Positions 1-7,865 are shown, counted from the first letter of the stretch. The stretch: 15,772 nucleotides of DNA from Streptomyces katrae (GCF_000966975.1 NZ_JZWV01000378.1:1-15772); one strand, 5' to 3'. Numbers and translations: made by a program. The notes: generated by a model from the letters alone, not told the origin.

Positions 1-113
1 TCCGCGCAGCGGCACCCGCACCCGCACCCCCGGCCGGGCAGCGGCATGGGTTCCGGGCCACTGCGTCGGGATTGGACCGTCCGGGTCGCCCCCGCCGGGG
101 ATACCGTCCGCCC

Positions 114-1502
114 ATGGACGCCACCCTCGCCGCCGACCTCACCCGCCTCCCCGCCCTCCTCGACGCCGTCAGGGACGCCTCCGCCGAGGCCCTCGCGGGG
201 CTGGACACGCGGCCCGTCGTGCCCCCGCAGGACGGGCCGCCCGAGCCCCGCCCGCTCCCCGCGGAAGCCACCGGCGCGGCTGCCGCGCTCGACGAGTTCC
301 GGGCCCGCTGGGAGCCCCGCCTCTCCGCCTCCGCCGGCCCCCGCTACCTCGGCTTCGTCACCGGCGGCGCCACCCCCGCCGCCCTCGCGGGGGACTGGCT
401 CACCGCCGTCCACGACCAGAACTCCAACTCCGCCATGGACGGCGCGGGCCAGCACCTGGAGCGCGAGACCGTCTCCTGGCTGCGCGAGCTCTTCGGGCTG
501 GGCGCCGCCCACACCGGCACCTTCGTCAGCGGAGCCACCCAGTCCAACACCGTCGGCCTCGCCATCGCCCGCGAGTGGCTCGGCGAGCGCCTCGGCGTCT
601 CCCCGGCCCAGGACGGCGCCGCCGCGCTCGGCCCCGTCCGCGTCCTCTCCGGCGCCCCGCACTCCTCCATCGCCAAGGCCCTCTCCGTCCTCGGCCTCGG
701 CCGCTCCGCCCTCGTCCCGGTGCCCACCCTCCCCGGCCGCGAGGCCGTCGACCCCGCCGCCCTCGACCGCGCCCTCGCCGACACCCCCGGCCCGGCCGTC
801 GTCGTCGCCAACGCCGGCACCGTCAACACCGTCGACTTCGACGACCTCCGGGCCGTCGCCGCCCTCAAGGACCGCCACGACTTCTGGCTGCACACCGACG
901 CCGCCTTCGGCGCCTTCGCGGCCCTCTCCCCGGCCCACGCCCACCTCACCGAGGGCCTCGACGCCTCCGACTCCGTCTGCGTCGACCTCCACAAGTGGCT
1001 CAACGTCCCCTACGACAGCGCCGTCCAGTTCACCCGCCGCCGCGACCTCCAGGCCCGCGTCTTCTCCAACGCCGCCGCCTACCTCGGCCCCCTGGGCGCC
1101 GACCCCGACCTGGTCCACCTCACCCCGGAGAACTCCCACCGGCTGCGCGCCCTCGCCGCCTGGTTCACCCTGCGCGCCTACGGCCGCGAGGGTCACCGCG
1201 AGATCGTCGAACGGGACACCGCCTGCGCCCGCGCCCTCGGCGACCTCCTCGACCGGGACCCGGCCCTGCGGCTGCTCGCCCCCGTCCGGCTCAACGTCGT
1301 CTGCTTCACCCTCGCCCAGGACCCCACCCCCGAACGGCTGACCGCCCTCCGCGAGGCCGTCGCCGCCGAGGTCTTCGTGACCCCCACCGTCCTCGGGGGA
1401 ACCCCGGCCCTGCGCGCCGCGTTCTCCAACTGGCGTACGACACCTGCCGACGTACGCCGAACCGCCGAAGCCCTGCGTACGGCAGCGAAGGAGATCGCAT
1501 GA
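114..1502 (+). CDS. PLP-dependent decarboxylase / aminotransferase-fold enzyme (group II decarboxylase family)
   Basis: A 462-residue cytoplasmic fold-type I PLP enzyme of the group II amino-acid decarboxylase family (relatives: glutamate, aromatic-amino-acid and diaminobutyrate decarboxylases). The cofactor lysine is Lys294 in DLHKWL; Asp262 in HTDAAFG should hold the pyridine nitrogen; His183 in SGAPHSSIAKA is the ring-stacking histidine; SGATQSN (139-145) is the phosphate-binding stretch. Length is normal for the family. The substrate cannot be read from sequence, and some close relatives are annotated only as aspartate aminotransferase family proteins. ATG 114 is preferred over an in-frame start at 72 because the extra 14 residues look non-coding. 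There is no Shine-Dalgarno; a weak -10-like TACCGT (102-107) lies six bases ahead, compatible with a leaderless message. The stop overlaps the next start (ATGA), so the two genes are translationally coupled. Confidence 0.85.
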   Translation: MDATLAADLTRLPALLDAVRDASAEALAGLDTRPVVPPQDGPPEPRPLPAEATGAAAALDEFRARWEPRLSASAGPRYLGFVTGGATPAALAGDWLTAVHDQNSNSAMDGAGQHLERETVSWLRELFGLGAAHTGTFVSGATQSNTVGLAIAREWLGERLGVSPAQDGAAALGPVRVLSGAPHSSIAKALSVLGLGRSALVPVPTLPGREAVDPAALDRALADTPGPAVVVANAGTVNTVDFDDLRAVAALKDRHDFWLHTDAAFGAFAALSPAHAHLTEGLDASDSVCVDLHKWLNVPYDSAVQFTRRRDLQARVFSNAAAYLGPLGADPDLVHLTPENSHRLRALAAWFTLRAYGREGHREIVERDTACARALGDLLDRDPALRLLAPVRLNVVCFTLAQDPTPERLTALREAVAAEVFVTPTVLGGTPALRAAFSNWRTTPADVRRTAEALRTAAKEIA

Positions 1503-1954
1503 CCGACCGCTCCCTCACCCTCGCCGAGGTCGAGGCCCTGGCCCGCTCCGCGCACGAGGGCCAGACCGACAAGGCCGGCCGCCCCTACGCCGAGCACCTC
1601 GCGGCCGTGGCCGAGGGCGTCCGCCTGCGCGGCGGCAGCCCCGCCCAGCAGGCCGCCTCCTGGCTGCACGACTCCGTCGAGGACGACGCGCTCAGCCCCG
1701 GGCAGCTCGCGGAGGCCGCCCTCCCCCAGGAGGTCAAGGACATGGTCCTGGCGCTCACGAAGCGCCCTGGAGAACCGCTCGAGGAGTACACGGCCCGCAT
1801 CCTCGCCACCCCCGGCGCCGTCCTTGTCAAGGAGGCGGACCTCGCGCACAACGCGGACCCCGTACGGCTCTCCGTGCTGGACGCGCCCACCCGCGACCGG
1901 CTGACCGCCAAGTACGCCCGCGTCCGCTCCCTCCTCGGCATCACCGCCCCCTGA
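1499..1954 (+). CDS. Small HD-domain hydrolase, MESH1/SpoT-like
   Basis: A 151-residue stand-alone HD metal-dependent phosphohydrolase resembling the hydrolase half of RelA/SpoT and the MESH1 small alarmone hydrolases. The metal and catalytic residues line up: His33 (YAEH), His57-Asp58 with Glu61-Asp62 (LHDSVED), and Asp114 with Asn118 (KEADLAHN). The internal spacings HD-to-ED and D-to-N are those of MESH1. There is no synthetase, TGS or ACT domain, so by family it should hydrolyse a nucleotide such as (p)ppGpp or NADPH rather than make one; that is inference. It starts within the stop of the decarboxylase gene (ATGA), implying one transcript. No terminator is evident behind it. Actinobacterial chromosomes often carry several such orphan HD proteins of unknown substrate. 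Confidence 0.8.
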   Translation: MTDRSLTLAEVEALARSAHEGQTDKAGRPYAEHLAAVAEGVRLRGGSPAQQAASWLHDSVEDDALSPGQLAEAALPQEVKDMVLALTKRPGEPLEEYTARILATPGAVLVKEADLAHNADPVRLSVLDAPTRDRLTAKYARVRSLLGITAP

Positions 1955-2142
1955 CCTCCCGCCCGGCGCTCCTCTCCCGCCCGAAATGTGCCCGATTCGT
2001 GTGTGCTTGACGGGAAAGGCGTGCCGCCGATTCGTCACGAGGCGGATAGGAGGGCCCGGTTGGTGGGAGGATGGTCCATGTGGGGGTGTGCGCGGGCATG
2101 CCCCCGGGGCCGGCCAGGGGACGACCGAAGGTGTGATCAGAA

Positions 2143-2337
2143 GTGGCCATTTCGCTGTCAGTGGTGGTTCTGTTGGCGGTCATCCTGGTGATCCTGATCC
2201 GCGGCAAGCACATGAAGGCGGGCCCGGCGATCGTCGCCGTCCTCTTCGGTTTCTTCCTGGCGTCCAGCTCCATCGCCCCGGACGTCAACCGCTTCCTGAA
2301 CTCCCTCGCCGACACCATCGCCGGCATCAAGCTCTGA
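2143..2337 (+). CDS. Small conserved two-helix membrane protein
   Basis: A 64-residue protein starting at GTG, with GAAGG (2127-2131) as a loosely spaced ribosome binding site. Two hydrophobic segments are visible, about residues 3-19 and 27-44, joined by a short basic loop (RGKHMKAG), followed by a polar amphipathic C-terminal tail of about 20 residues. This predicts a hairpin in the cytoplasmic membrane with the basic loop inside. I recognise it as a small hypothetical protein commonly found just upstream of the tRNA/tig region in Streptomyces; its function is unknown to me. The gene is monocistronic, ending about 50 bases before a very strong hairpin. Confidence 0.75.
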   Translation: MAISLSVVVLLAVILVILIRGKHMKAGPAIVAVLFGFFLASSSIAPDVNRFLNSLADTIAGIKL

Positions 2338-2384
2338 GAGCGCCGCGGCGCCGGCGCGCCGCTGCGCCTCGCCGCGGAAACGCG

Positions 2385-2424
2385 TCAGGGCCGGGTCGAG
2401 GAGCAGTCCTCGACCCGGCCCTGA
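2385..2424. terminator. Strong bidirectional hairpin terminator
   Basis: An uninterrupted 18-bp stem (2385-2402 with 2407-2424) around a four-base GCAG loop. It lies 47 bases past the stop of the 64-residue gene and 10 bases beyond the 3' end of the minus-strand tRNA-Gly, so it probably ends transcription from both sides. There is no U-tract, which is usual for Streptomyces terminators. Confidence 0.8.
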
Positions 2425-2433
2425 GCCGTTCAG

Positions 2434-2504
2434 AGCGGGTGACGGGAATCGAACCCGCGTAGCTAGTTTGGAAGACTAGGGCTCTACCATTGAGCTACAC
2501 CCGC
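2434..2504 (-). tRNA. tRNA-Gly (anticodon TCC)
   Basis: Read on the minus strand, the acceptor stem GCGGGTG (5' end at 2504) pairs with CACCCGC (2441-2435), with discriminator T at 2434. The anticodon stem CTAGT/ACTAG encloses the loop CTTCCAA, giving anticodon TCC (reads GGA/GGG). The T arm has the TTCGATT loop. It is 71 bases long and CCA is not encoded. GGA and GGG are minor glycine codons in a high-GC genome, where GGC dominates. Confidence 0.97.
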
Positions 2505-2546
2505 ACAGCACGCGCCGCAGGTCCGTCGGACCTCGGCACGGACAGC

Positions 2547-2576
2547 ATCCTAGCGGGTCGCGCAGGGGGAGTGCAC
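2547..2576 (-). promoter_or_regulatory. Probable promoter of tRNA-Gly
   Basis: On the minus strand there is a consensus Streptomyces vegetative -10 TAGGAT (complement of 2552-2547), with a weak -35-like GTGCAC (2576-2571) 18 bases upstream. The start would fall near 2540, leaving a 5' leader of about 36 bases to be removed by RNase P. Confidence 0.5.
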
Positions 2577-2665
2577 ACCACTTTCGAGCGCCGGGGCCCC
2601 GCCCGTGTCGCGCGCCGCGTACGCCCGGCGGGAAAACCGGGGGCGCCGGAGCGTCTTCGGGCATG

Positions 2666-2671
2666 TACCCT
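2666..2671 (+). promoter_or_regulatory. Candidate -10 of tRNA-Pro
   Basis: TACCCT lies 14 bases before the mature 5' end of tRNA-Pro, a usual distance for a short tRNA leader. No good -35 hexamer is visible at the expected spacing, so this is tentative. Confidence 0.4.
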
Positions 2672-2685
2672 ACGTGTCGCACCGA

Positions 2686-2762
2686 CGGGGTGTGGCGCAG
2701 CTTGGTAGCGCGTCCGCTTTGGGAGCGGAAGGTCGTCGGTTCGAATCCGGCCACCCCGACCA
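2686..2762 (+). tRNA. tRNA-Pro (anticodon TGG)
   Basis: The acceptor stem CGGGGTG (2686-2692) pairs with CACCCCG (2752-2758), discriminator A at 2759, and CCA is encoded at 2760-2762. The anticodon stem TCCGC/GCGGA encloses loop TTTGGGA, giving anticodon TGG. D arm (GCGC...GCGC) and T arm (TTCGAAT loop) are intact. It is divergent from tRNA-Gly, with 181 bases between them, and lies upstream of tig on the same strand. Confidence 0.97.
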
Positions 2763-2788
2763 CCAGCAGTGTCCCCACGAAGATCGCG

Positions 2789-2819
2789 TTGTGGGCTGAT
2801 TGCCGCTTGCGGTTACTAT
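2789..2819 (+). promoter_or_regulatory. Candidate tig promoter
   Basis: A -10-like TACTAT (2814-2819) is preceded by TTGTGG (2789-2794) at a long 19-base spacing. The start would be near 2826, giving a leader of about 100 bases before tig. The -10 is good; the -35 assignment is uncertain. Confidence 0.4.
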
Positions 2820-2927
2820 GCAAGCTGCGTGCCCGTGTGTCTGATGTACCGGGCCGAATCCGCCGAGGCCGCTGATTCACAGCGTTCCGGCAGAACCCCC
2901 AGCAGTCAGCCACAAGGAGACCGAACC

Positions 2928-4330
2928 GTGAAGAGCGCCGTGGAGACCCTGAACCCGACTCGGGTTCGGCTCACTGTCGAGGTGCCCTTCGAGGAGCTCA
3001 AGGACAGCCTCGACGCGGCGTACAAGAAGATCAACCAGCAGGTCACGGTGAAGGGCTTCCGCAAGGGCAAGATCCCTGCCCGCGTCATCGACCAGCGCTT
3101 CGGCCGCGGTGCGGTGCTGGAGGAGGCCGTCAACGACGCCCTCCCGAAGTTCTACACCGAGGCGATCAACGAGGCCGAGCTGAACCCGCTGGGCCAGCCG
3201 GAGGTCGACATCACCGAGCTGAAGGACGGCGAGCTGCTGGCCTTCACCGCCGAGGTGGACGTCCGCCCCGAGATCGAGATCCCGGACTACTCCGGCATCG
3301 AGGTCGAGGTCGACGCGGTCGAGGTCTCGGACGAGGACGTCGAGAAGTCGGTCGAGCAGCTGCGCAGCCGCTTCGCGTCCACCAAGGACGTCGAGCGCGC
3401 CGCCGCCGAGGGTGACGTCGTCACCATCGACCTGGAGGCCAAGGTCGACGGCGAGGTCCTGGAGGACGGTGTCGCCACCGACGTCTCCTACACCATCGGC
3501 TCGGGCGAGCTCCTCGACGGCATCGACGAGGCCGTCAAGGGCCTCGAGGCCGGTGGCGAGGCCACCTTCACCTCGCAGCTGAAGGGCGGCTCCGCCGAGG
3601 GCAAGGACGCCGAGGTCACCGTCAAGGCGTCAAGGTCACCAAGGTCTCCGCCCGCGAGCTGCCGGAGCTGGACGACGAGTTCGCCCAGATGGCGAGCGAG
3701 TTCGACACCCTCGAGGAGCTCAAGGCGGACAGCCGCAAGCGCCTCGAGAACATGAAGCAGTACGACCAGGCCACCCAGGCCCAGGAGCGCGTGCTGGAGA
3801 AGTTCCTCGAGCTCGCCGAGATCCCCGTCCCGGAGAAGCTCCTCGAGGACGAGGTCAACACCCGCAAGCACAACCTCGAGCACCACCAGCTCGGCCAGAT
3901 GGGCCTGAACCTCGAGAAGTTCCTCGAGATCCAGGGCAAGACGGTCGAGGAGTTCGACGCCGAGACCCGCGAGCAGGCCGTCAAGGGCATCAAGACCCAG
4001 TTCCTGCTGGACGCCCTGGTCAACAAGGAGAAGCTGGGCGTCAACCAGGAGGAGCTCACCGAGCACCTCATGCGCCGCGCGCAGTCCTCGGGCATGTCCC
4101 CCGACCAGTTCGCCCAGGCAGTCGTCGAGGGTGGCCAGGTCCCGATGCTCGTCGGCGAGGTCGCCCGCGGCAAGGCCCTCGCGGTCGTCGTCGAGGCCGC
4201 CAAGGTCGTCGACACCAAGGGTGAGGTCATCGACCTCTCCGACGACGAGGACGAGGTCGAGGCGGCCGCCGAGGTCGTCGAGGCCGCCGTCGAGGGTGAC
4301 GACGAGGCGAAGGCCGACGAGGCCAAGTAA
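2928..4330 (+). pseudogene. tig: Trigger factor, frameshifted
   Basis: Trigger factor is the ribosome-docked chaperone and peptidyl-prolyl isomerase that meets nascent chains. The start is GTG 2928 behind a consensus AAGGAG (2914-2919, 8-base spacer). The first frame has the ribosome-binding signature GFRKGKIP (43-50) and the FKBP-like PPIase domain (about 150-240). At 3621-3634 the reading frame breaks: GTCAAG occurs twice, separated by GC, where family alignment expects TVKVTKV. The first frame then ends at 3755 (275 residues). The C-terminal chaperone domain continues, well conserved, in another frame to 4330, ending in the acidic tail usual in Streptomyces. Skipping eight bases restores a 464-residue protein of normal length. 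As written, the cell would make a truncated chaperone without the C-terminal arms. A sequencing or assembly error is equally possible, since the downstream part shows no decay. Confidence 0.85.
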
Positions 4331-4362
4331 CACCCCGGGCGCAGCCCGCTGAGCAGTGCCGC

Positions 4363-4396
4363 GAAGGGCCCGTACGCAGCCGCGTACGGGCCCTTC
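4363..4396 (+). terminator. tig terminator
   Basis: A perfect 15-bp stem (4363-4377 with 4382-4396) with loop AGCC, 32 bases past the tig stop codon. It separates tig from the clpP1 promoter region, so the two are separate transcription units. Confidence 0.8.
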
Positions 4397-4423
4397 CGCA
4401 CGCCCTCCGCGGGCCCTCGGGAC

Positions 4424-4441
4424 CTTGCGCTCCGAGCGAAC
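4424..4441 (+). promoter_or_regulatory. Candidate ClgR operator of clpP1
   Basis: The sequence CTTGCGCTCCGAGCGAAC contains CGCT-CCG-AGCG, a short inverted repeat, with the right half GCGAAC exact. Known ClgR boxes in actinobacteria follow CGC-Y-N-A-N-R-GCG flanked by AT-rich bases; this site fits the core except for C in place of the central A, and its left flank is imperfect. ClgR activates clpP1 in Streptomyces, and the position upstream of the putative -10 suits an activator. Confidence 0.5.
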
Positions 4442-4479
4442 AGTTCGGGAAGCGGGATGGCGTTGTCCGACCTGCGCGT

Positions 4480-4485
4480 TAGGGT
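4480..4485 (+). promoter_or_regulatory. Candidate clpP1 -10 hexamer
   Basis: TAGGGT lies 38 bases beyond the ClgR-like box. TTGTCC (4463-4468) is too close to act as a standard -35, so the promoter looks activator dependent. Transcription would start near 4492, leaving a leader of about 115 bases before clpP1. Confidence 0.4.
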
Positions 4486-4606
4486 CCATGAATACGAGGG
4501 CACGGGACTACCCGGAGCCGGCGGGGCATCGCACCACCGGCCGGTCCGCGCCCCAGAACGAGACGCTGAGACGGCATGTGGCCGTCGGAGACGAGCAGGT
4601 GGATAC

Positions 4607-5224
4607 GTGACGAATCTGAAGCCTTACGCCGCGGGTGAGCCGTCCATCGGTGGCGGCCTCGGCGACCATGTCTACAACCGGCTGCTCGGCGAGCGCATCA
4701 TCTTCCTCGGCCAGCAGGTCGACGACGAGATCGCCAACAAGATCACGGCGCAGCTCCTTCTCCTGGCCGCGGACCCGGACAAGGACATCTACCTGTACAT
4801 CAACAGCCCGGGTGGCTCCGTGACGGCCGGCATGGCGATCTACGACACCATGCAGTACATCCCGAACGACGTCATCACCATCGGCATGGGCATGGCCGCC
4901 TCCATGGGCCAGTTCCTGCTCACCGGCGGTACCCCGGGCAAGCGCTTCGCGCTCCCGAACACCGACATCCTGATGCACCAGGGCTCCGCCGGCATCGGCG
5001 GCACCGCGTCGGACATCAAGATCCAGGCCCAGTACCTGCTGCGCACCAAGCAGCGCATGGCCGAGATCACCGCGCACCACTCGGGCCAGACCGTGGAGGC
5101 CATCATCCGCGACGGCGACCGCGACCGCTGGTTCACGGCGGAGGAGGCCAAGGAGTACGGCCTCATCGACGAGATCATCTCCGCCGCGTCCCTGGTCCCG
5201 GGCGGCGGCGGCACCGGGGCCTGA
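4607..5224 (+). CDS. clpP1: ATP-dependent Clp protease proteolytic subunit ClpP1
   Basis: A serine peptidase subunit that stacks with ClpP2 and docks on ClpX or ClpC to degrade unfolded and tagged proteins in the cytoplasm. The 205-residue product has the catalytic triad Ser99 (GMAASMG), His124 (LMHQG) and Asp173 (DRDRW). INSPGG (65-70) and the handle region with [12 protein letters not shown] are present. The residue after the active-site His-Gln is Gly rather than the Pro seen in most ClpPs, including the neighbour. GTG 4607 is chosen because MTNL is the usual Streptomyces ClpP1 start and AGGTGG lies four bases ahead; a longer in-frame start at 4457 would translate the promoter leader. The stop is followed 32-83 bases later by the possible starts of clpP2, so the two form one operon. 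Confidence 0.93.
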   Translation: MTNLKPYAAGEPSIGGGLGDHVYNRLLGERIIFLGQQVDDEIANKITAQLLLLAADPDKDIYLYINSPGGSVTAGMAIYDTMQYIPNDVITIGMGMAASMGQFLLTGGTPGKRFALPNTDILMHQGSAGIGGTASDIKIQAQYLLRTKQRMAEITAHHSGQTVEAIIRDGDRDRWFTAEEAKEYGLIDEIISAASLVPGGGGTGA

Positions 5225-5307
5225 CCCCGGCCCCGGCCCCGGCGGCACGGACCGCCGTGCGCCAGCCCGCCCGTCCAGGCACCCCCAGCCCGCAGAACGC
5301 CACCAGG

Positions 5308-5976
5308 ATGGTGAACACCCAGATGCAGAACAACTTCTCCGCGAGCGGCCTCTACTCCGGCCCGCAGGTGGACAACCGCTACGTCGTCCCGCGCTTCGTC
5401 GAGCGCACCTCGCAGGGCGTGCGCGAGTACGACCCGTACGCGAAGCTCTTCGAGGAGCGCGTGATCTTCCTCGGCGTGCAGATCGACGACGCCTCCGCCA
5501 ACGACGTCATGGCGCAGCTGCTGTGCCTGGAGTCGATGGACCCGGACCGCGACATCTCGATCTACATCAACAGCCCCGGCGGCTCCTTCACGGCGCTGAC
5601 GGCCATCTACGACACGATGCAGTTCGTGAAGCCCGACATCCAGACGGTCTGCATGGGCCAGGCGGCCTCCGCCGCCGCGGTCCTGCTCGCCGCCGGCACC
5701 CCGGGCAAGCGCATGGCCCTCCCGAACGCCCGCGTGCTGATCCACCAGCCGTCCGGCGGCACCGGCCGCGAGCAGCTCTCCGACCTGGAGATCGCGGCCA
5801 ACGAGATCCTGCGCATGCGCGACCAGCTGGAGACCATGCTGGCCAAGCACTCGACCACGCCGATCGAGAAGATCCGCGACGACATCGAGCGCGACAAGAT
5901 CCTCACGGCCGAGGACGCACTGGCCTACGGCCTGATCGACCAGATCGTCTCGACCCGCAAGATGAACGCGGCCTGA
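5308..5976 (+). CDS. clpP2: ATP-dependent Clp protease proteolytic subunit ClpP2
   Basis: The second ClpP of the actinobacterial pair; in this phylum ClpP1 and ClpP2 assemble as two different heptamer rings. The product has Ser121 (CMGQAASAA), His146 (LIHQPSGG) and Asp196 (IERDKIL), plus the YINSPGG oxyanion-hole loop (86-92). The N-terminal stretch ahead of [15 protein letters not shown] is variable in the family and is probably removed as a propeptide. Start choice is uncertain: ATG 5308 gives 222 residues. GTG 5257 is possible but adds a Pro-rich stretch without a ribosome binding site. GTG 5311 and ATG 5323 (with AGGATGG ten bases ahead) are also plausible. It is co-directional with clpP1, with no terminator between. 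Confidence 0.92.
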   Translation: MVNTQMQNNFSASGLYSGPQVDNRYVVPRFVERTSQGVREYDPYAKLFEERVIFLGVQIDDASANDVMAQLLCLESMDPDRDISIYINSPGGSFTALTAIYDTMQFVKPDIQTVCMGQAASAAAVLLAAGTPGKRMALPNARVLIHQPSGGTGREQLSDLEIAANEILRMRDQLETMLAKHSTTPIEKIRDDIERDKILTAEDALAYGLIDQIVSTRKMNAA

Positions 5977-6034
5977 TCCTTGCCGCCAGTTGGCGCGGAC
6001 GCACCGCAGGATTCTGCGATGTGAACCGCGTCAA

Positions 6035-6056
6035 GGGGGCCCCGTACGGGGCCCCC
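6035..6056 (+). terminator. GC-rich 22-base perfect palindrome between clpP2 and clpX
   Basis: A fully self-complementary 22-base sequence centred on GTAC, able to form a 9-bp stem with a four-base loop. It lies 59 bases past the clpP2 stop and 74 bases before clpX. It may act as a partial terminator or RNA-stability element that lowers clpX expression relative to clpP1P2, or as a protein-binding palindrome. No U-tract follows. Confidence 0.5.
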
Positions 6057-6129
6057 GGCAAGGTACCGTCGGATATGAGGCACCAGGAGCGCTGAACCAA
6101 GCGTCTCCCAGGCGAAGGGGAAGCACCTC

Positions 6130-7416
6130 GTGGCACGCATCGGTGACGGCGGCGACCTGCTCAAGTGCTCGTTCTGCGGGAAGAGCCAGAAGCAGGTGAA
6201 GAAGCTCATCGCAGGACCCGGTGTGTACATCTGCGACGAGTGCATCGACCTCTGCAACGAGATCATCGAAGAGGAGCTCGCGGAGACCTCCGAGGTCCGG
6301 TGGGAGGAACTCCCCAAGCCCCGTGAGATCTACGAGTTCCTGGAGAGCTACGTCGTCGGCCAGGAGCCGGCGAAGAAGGCCCTCTCGGTAGCGGTCTACA
6401 ACCACTACAAGCGCGTCCAGGCCGGCGAGAACGGCGGCGCGCAGGGCCGTGACGACGCGATCGAACTCGCGAAGTCCAACATCCTGCTGCTGGGCCCCAC
6501 GGGCTCCGGCAAGACCCTGCTGGCCCAGACTCTGGCCCGCATGCTGAACGTCCCGTTCGCCATCGCCGACGCCACCGCCCTGACGGAGGCCGGCTACGTG
6601 GGCGAGGACGTGGAGAACATCCTCCTCAAGCTGATCCAGGCGGCGGACTACGACGTCAAGAAGGCCGAGACCGGGATCATCTACATCGACGAGATCGACA
6701 AGGTCGCCCGCAAGAGCGAGAACCCGTCGATCACGCGCGACGTCTCGGGCGAGGGCGTCCAGCAGGCCCTCCTGAAGATCCTGGAAGGCACGACCGCCTC
6801 GGTCCCGCCGCAGGGCGGACGCAAGCACCCGCACCAGGAGTTCATCCAGATCGACACGACGAACGTGCTCTTCATCGTGGGCGGCGCCTTCGCCGGCCTC
6901 GAGAAGATCATCGAGTCGCGCGCGGGCGCCAAGGGCATCGGCTTCGGGGCGACGATCCGCTCGAAGCGGGAGATCGAGGCGAGCGACCAGTTCCAGGAGG
7001 TCATGCCGGAGGACCTGGTGAAGTTCGGGATGATCCCGGAGTTCATCGGCCGTCTCCCCGTCATCACCTCGGTCCACAACCTGGACCGCGAGGCCCTCCT
7101 CCAGATCCTGGTCGAGCCGCGCAACGCGCTGGTGAAGCAGTACCAGCGCCTGTTCGAACTCGACGGCGTGGAACTGGACTTCGAGCGCGAGGCCCTGGAG
7201 GCCATCGCCGACCAGGCCATCCTCCGCCAGACGGGCGCGCGCGGCCTGCGCGCCATCATGGAAGAGGTCCTGATGTCGGTGATGTACGAGGTCCCGTCCC
7301 GCAAGGACGTGGCCCGCGTGGTCATCACGGCGGACGTGGTCCGCTCGAACGTCAACCCCACCCTGGTCCCCCGCATCGTCCCGAAGGACCAGGGCCCGCA
7401 CGAGAAGTCGGCGTAG
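6130..7416 (+). CDS. clpX: ATP-dependent Clp protease ATP-binding subunit ClpX
   Basis: The AAA+ unfoldase that selects substrates and threads them into ClpP. The 428-residue product has the N-terminal C4 zinc-binding domain (Cys13, Cys16, Cys35, Cys38), Walker A GPTGSGKT (122-129), pore loop GYVG (155-158), Walker B IIYIDEID (183-190), RKH loop (231-233) and the ClpP-docking IGF loop (270-272). The arginine finger lies in EFIGRLP (Arg308) and sensor 2 in GARGLR (369-374). All functional residues are intact. The GTG start follows an AAGGGGAAG ribosome binding site (6115-6123). It lies 153 bases after clpP2 on the same strand and may be read through from clpP1P2 or have its own promoter. Confidence 0.97.
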   Translation: MARIGDGGDLLKCSFCGKSQKQVKKLIAGPGVYICDECIDLCNEIIEEELAETSEVRWEELPKPREIYEFLESYVVGQEPAKKALSVAVYNHYKRVQAGENGGAQGRDDAIELAKSNILLLGPTGSGKTLLAQTLARMLNVPFAIADATALTEAGYVGEDVENILLKLIQAADYDVKKAETGIIYIDEIDKVARKSENPSITRDVSGEGVQQALLKILEGTTASVPPQGGRKHPHQEFIQIDTTNVLFIVGGAFAGLEKIIESRAGAKGIGFGATIRSKREIEASDQFQEVMPEDLVKFGMIPEFIGRLPVITSVHNLDREALLQILVEPRNALVKQYQRLFELDGVELDFEREALEAIADQAILRQTGARGLRAIMEEVLMSVMYEVPSRKDVARVVITADVVRSNVNPTLVPRIVPKDQGPHEKSA

Positions 7417-7436
7417 CCGCACTGTTGTTGCACGCG

Positions 7437-7467
7437 GAAGGGGCGCTCCCGATGGGAGCGCCCCTTC
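7437..7467 (+). terminator. clpX terminator
   Basis: A perfect 14-bp stem (7437-7450 with 7454-7467) with loop GAT, 20 bases past the clpX stop. It closes the clpP1-clpP2-clpX unit. Confidence 0.85.
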
Positions 7468-7592
7468 TGACGTTGAGGATCAGCCGGTCAGGCCACCATA
7501 TTCGGCCTTTCGTTCGATTCTCTATGGACTCCCGGAGAGCTCGCTGATTGGCTACCACCCGGTAAGAGATTGACTCTGTATGAGGTGGATGC

Positions 7593-7865
7593 ATGACCAG
7601 GGCACGACGGACGATCGGGATTCTCGCGGCGACGGCGATGGCAGGTGCGCTGCCGGTCCTCGTGGCCTCGCCGGCACAGGCATCGTTCACGGACTGCACC
7701 AATTACATGCGAAACATGGGTTACCGGGTTGGCCCCAACGTTCAGAATGCGTGCAGCAATGGCGAATCCGGCCTGGTGGGCAAGACGGTCTGCTGGCAGA
7801 TCCTGGTAAATGTTGGTGTGCCCGTGAGTCACGCCGACGAGGCGTGTTACCAGGCTGCGCGCTGA
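7593..7865 (+). CDS. Small secreted four-cysteine protein, unknown function
   Basis: A 90-residue protein with a clear Sec signal peptide: basic start MTRARR, hydrophobic core (about 8-25), and AxA cleavage site SPAQA/SF after residue 30. The mature part has about 60 residues with four cysteines (35, 54, 67, 85), enough for two disulfides, and the pattern FTDCTNYM...GxxVGPxVxxAC...C...HADxAC. I have seen similar short exported proteins in streptomycetes, all uncharacterised. ATG 7593 has GAGGTGG (7582-7588) four bases ahead. The gene and its upstream DNA are visibly less GC-rich and use more A/T-ending codons (aat, gaa, gta) than clpX next door, which hints at horizontal acquisition or relaxed codon use. 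A secreted peptide, inhibitor or toxin role would be a guess. Confidence 0.75.
   Translation: MTRARRTIGILAATAMAGALPVLVASPAQASFTDCTNYMRNMGYRVGPNVQNACSNGESGLVGKTVCWQILVNVGVPVSHADEACYQAAR

Noticed and set aside
46..1341. 431-codon plus-strand frame overlapping the decarboxylase gene
   Set aside because: Pro/Ser/Thr-rich translation from the wrong phase of a high-GC gene; the overlapping frame has intact PLP-enzyme motifs.
2007..2036. Promoter of the 64-residue gene: TTGACG (2007-2012), or GGGAAA with CGTC as an ECF-type pair
   Set aside because: TTGACG has no convincing -10 at 17-18 bases, and the ECF-like pair is spaced at only 15 bases, so neither could be called.
3627..3634. Programmed frameshifting in tig
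   Set aside because: No slippery heptamer, internal Shine-Dalgarno at the right distance, or downstream pseudoknot was seen, and an eight-base hop is not a known tig mechanism. A mutation or sequencing error is simpler.
6031..7422. 463-codon minus-strand frame opposite clpX
   Set aside because: Antisense shadow of a fully conserved clpX; no recognisable domain or ribosome binding site.
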